64,000 nt of DNA, taken from assembly GCF_900142735.1 (NCBI RefSeq), contig NZ_FRBY01000004.1, positions 580,059-644,058 on the forward strand, in the 5' to 3' direction. Under the pieces are notes generated by a model that was given only the letters and a program-made list of their open reading frames with translations, did no database searches and was not told the DNA's origin. The DNA comes from Flavobacterium saccharophilum. Its GTDB lineage: Bacteria > Bacteroidota > Bacteroidia > Flavobacteriales > Flavobacteriaceae. Position numbers and translations under genes: made by a program. Below are positions 63,019 to 64,000 of this stretch, piece after piece; position 1 is the stretch's first letter, and every line of letters begins with the position of its first letter.

Positions 63019-63600
63019 TGATAAAGGTACGTATATGGTATAACATCCCGACAGTTTCTTAAAACCTGTCGGGTTTGTTTTTTATACATATATATAAGGA
63101 GATAAATTCCACTATAATATATAGTACAGAATATATCTGAGAGGGCTGAGCGAAGCCGAAGCCCATTTCAATTGGAATTTGGATTTTCAAGATTTGGAAT
63201 TTGTTTTTTAATAAGGAGCTGATCCCGCTGTTCCTTCCAATCTTTTGTGGTGAACCCCACCACAAAAGGATTTTCCCTCCCATCGGGACTAGGGGAGATG
63301 TTTTCAGAAGAAAATTATCGTTTCAAAGAAATAAAAAGAAGACTTTGCGCCTTTGCATCTTTGCGAGAACCTTTGAAAACAAAGAAAAACCCAGCTTTGT
63401 GTCTTTTTCAAAAGCAGGTAAACCCAATAAAAGGGAAGAACTAAAACTTTGCGCCTTGGTGCCTTTGTGACAAAACCCATCCAAAACAGGCAAATCCAGT
63501 CAAAACCCAGAAAATGCTAAAAAAACTTTGTCTTATAAAAACCGTTATACCAGTGACTTATAAAAAAGATTGAAATTATATAATAAAAACCCTTGTAAAT
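63019..63600. other. Gap with terminator and dispersed repeats
   Basis: It contains the terminator at 63047-63083, an 11-bp hairpin CTTTTGTGGTG/CACCACAAAAG (63242-63252 with 63258-63268) in a GC-richer stretch, and CTTTGCGCC-type repeats at about 63340-63475. The latter resemble those at 39121-39237. Open frames here are accidental. Confidence 0.6.
63047..63083 (+). terminator. Terminator after the DUF4294 gene
   Basis: CCCGACAG pairs perfectly with CTGTCGGG around an 11-base loop, followed by TTTGTTTTTT. Confidence 0.9.
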
Positions 63601-63622
63601 GTAAATAAAGGTGCTACTTTTG
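63593..63622 (+). promoter_or_regulatory. rRNA operon promoter P1
   Basis: TTG (63593-63595), 19 bases, then TACTTTTG (63615-63622) followed by CACCCGC. The same downstream CACCC sequence recurs at the two following promoters. Confidence 0.82.
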
Positions 63623-63713
63623 CACCCGCAACAGCGATAGACGTTCACTGAAATACTGACAAGCACACGAATTAATACTGAAAATTTTTTTTTCAAAAAA
63701 GATTCCAAAAAGC

Positions 63714-63744
63714 TTGTGAGATTTGAAAACGGATGTTACATTTG
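63714..63744 (+). promoter_or_regulatory. rRNA operon promoter P2
   Basis: TTG (63714-63716), 20 bases, then TACATTTG (63737-63744) followed by CACCCCGC. It lies 122 bases after P1, with an A/T tract upstream. Confidence 0.82.
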
Positions 63745-63838
63745 CACCCCGCAAAACACGGAAAGTTCCTTGATAGATTGGTAAGAAAAACAAAGAAATG
63801 AGACGAAAAAAAAGTTTCAAAAAAACTTTAAAAAATTC

Positions 63839-63868
63839 TTGCTAATTAAAAAAGAAGTTGTAGTTTTG
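63839..63868 (+). promoter_or_regulatory. rRNA operon promoter P3
   Basis: TTG (63839-63841), 19 bases, then TAGTTTTG (63861-63868) followed by CACCCGC. It lies 124 bases after P2, again after an A-rich tract that could act as an UP element. Confidence 0.82.
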
Positions 63869-64000
63869 CACCCGCTTTGAGAAACAAGCGAAACAAGATT
63901 GAAAGATACGTTCGTAGACATATTGAATTGACAGCCGCTTTAACAGAGATGTTAGAGCAAAAGAATAAAGAGTAAGATAATCGAGAGATTAAGAAATGAA
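63869..64000 (+). promoter_or_regulatory. rRNA operon leader with boxA-like site
   Basis: The transcribed leader runs to the window edge. CTTTAACA at 63938-63945 matches the core of the boxA antitermination element. The 16S rRNA gene is expected just past the edge; none of its conserved sequence is visible here. Confidence 0.65.

Noticed and set aside
63201..63820. Open frames on both strands before the rRNA promoters
   Set aside because: They run through repeats and promoters and have no protein features.

Overview
The window reads as chromosome from a Flavobacterium-type gliding bacterium (phylum Bacteroidota). Support comes from the low GC content, repeated promoters of the TTG-N18..21-TAnnTTTG type, the gliding genes gldF and gldG, a secreted protein with a type IX secretion C-terminal signal, and the tandem rRNA promoters at the right edge. 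The species cannot be named from the sequence.

Region 1 (1-7500). The left edge cuts a hybrid NRPS-PKS on the minus strand. Its visible part is adenylation, carrier and ketosynthase domains, and its adenylation pocket reads as glycine-type. An 830-base gap separates it from a three-gene plus-strand cassette of exported proteins: a small T9SS-sorted protein, a common Bacteroidota secreted repeat-type protein, and a large beta-helix protein. A clear terminator ends the cassette.

Region 2 (7500-33700). This is a polysaccharide (capsule or exopolysaccharide) locus of about 23 kb. On its left are two tandem small XRE regulators and a divergent NusG-like antiterminator of the UpxY/RfaH type. A 600-base leader rich in hairpins precedes the operon. 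The operon makes GDP-mannose and GDP-fucose (manC, fcl, gmd), UDP-glucuronate (ugd) and UDP-xylose (UXS). It also encodes a Wzx flippase, a Wzy-like polymerase, seven glycosyltransferases and two hexapeptide acyltransferases. The Wza and Wzc export pair, a VanZ-like protein and the initiating phosphoglycosyltransferase come last. A large hairpin after the last small gene probably ends transcription.

Region 3 (33900-52800). This is housekeeping and conserved flavobacterial sequence: mnmE, a universal stress protein, a membrane MutS-like ATPase, a DsbA-like oxidoreductase, dnaN, gldF-gldG, an ABM-domain protein, a SAM hydroxide adenosyltransferase, phoH, a HAD phosphatase, a DUF502 protein, an S9 peptidase, purC, an SRPBCC protein and an ankyrin protein. 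Its gaps hold nested inverted repeats, and a 104-bp MITE-like element is flanked by a perfect 6-bp direct repeat.

Region 4 (52800-64000). A two-component system sits upstream of a CzcCBA-type heavy-metal efflux operon. Four 11-bp direct repeats lie in the efflux promoter, which is a strong candidate for the response regulator operator. An M42 peptidase and a DUF4294 protein follow. The window closes inside an rRNA operon leader with three tandem promoters and a boxA-like site; the 16S gene itself lies beyond the edge. I found no tRNA gene, complete insertion sequence or CRISPR array.
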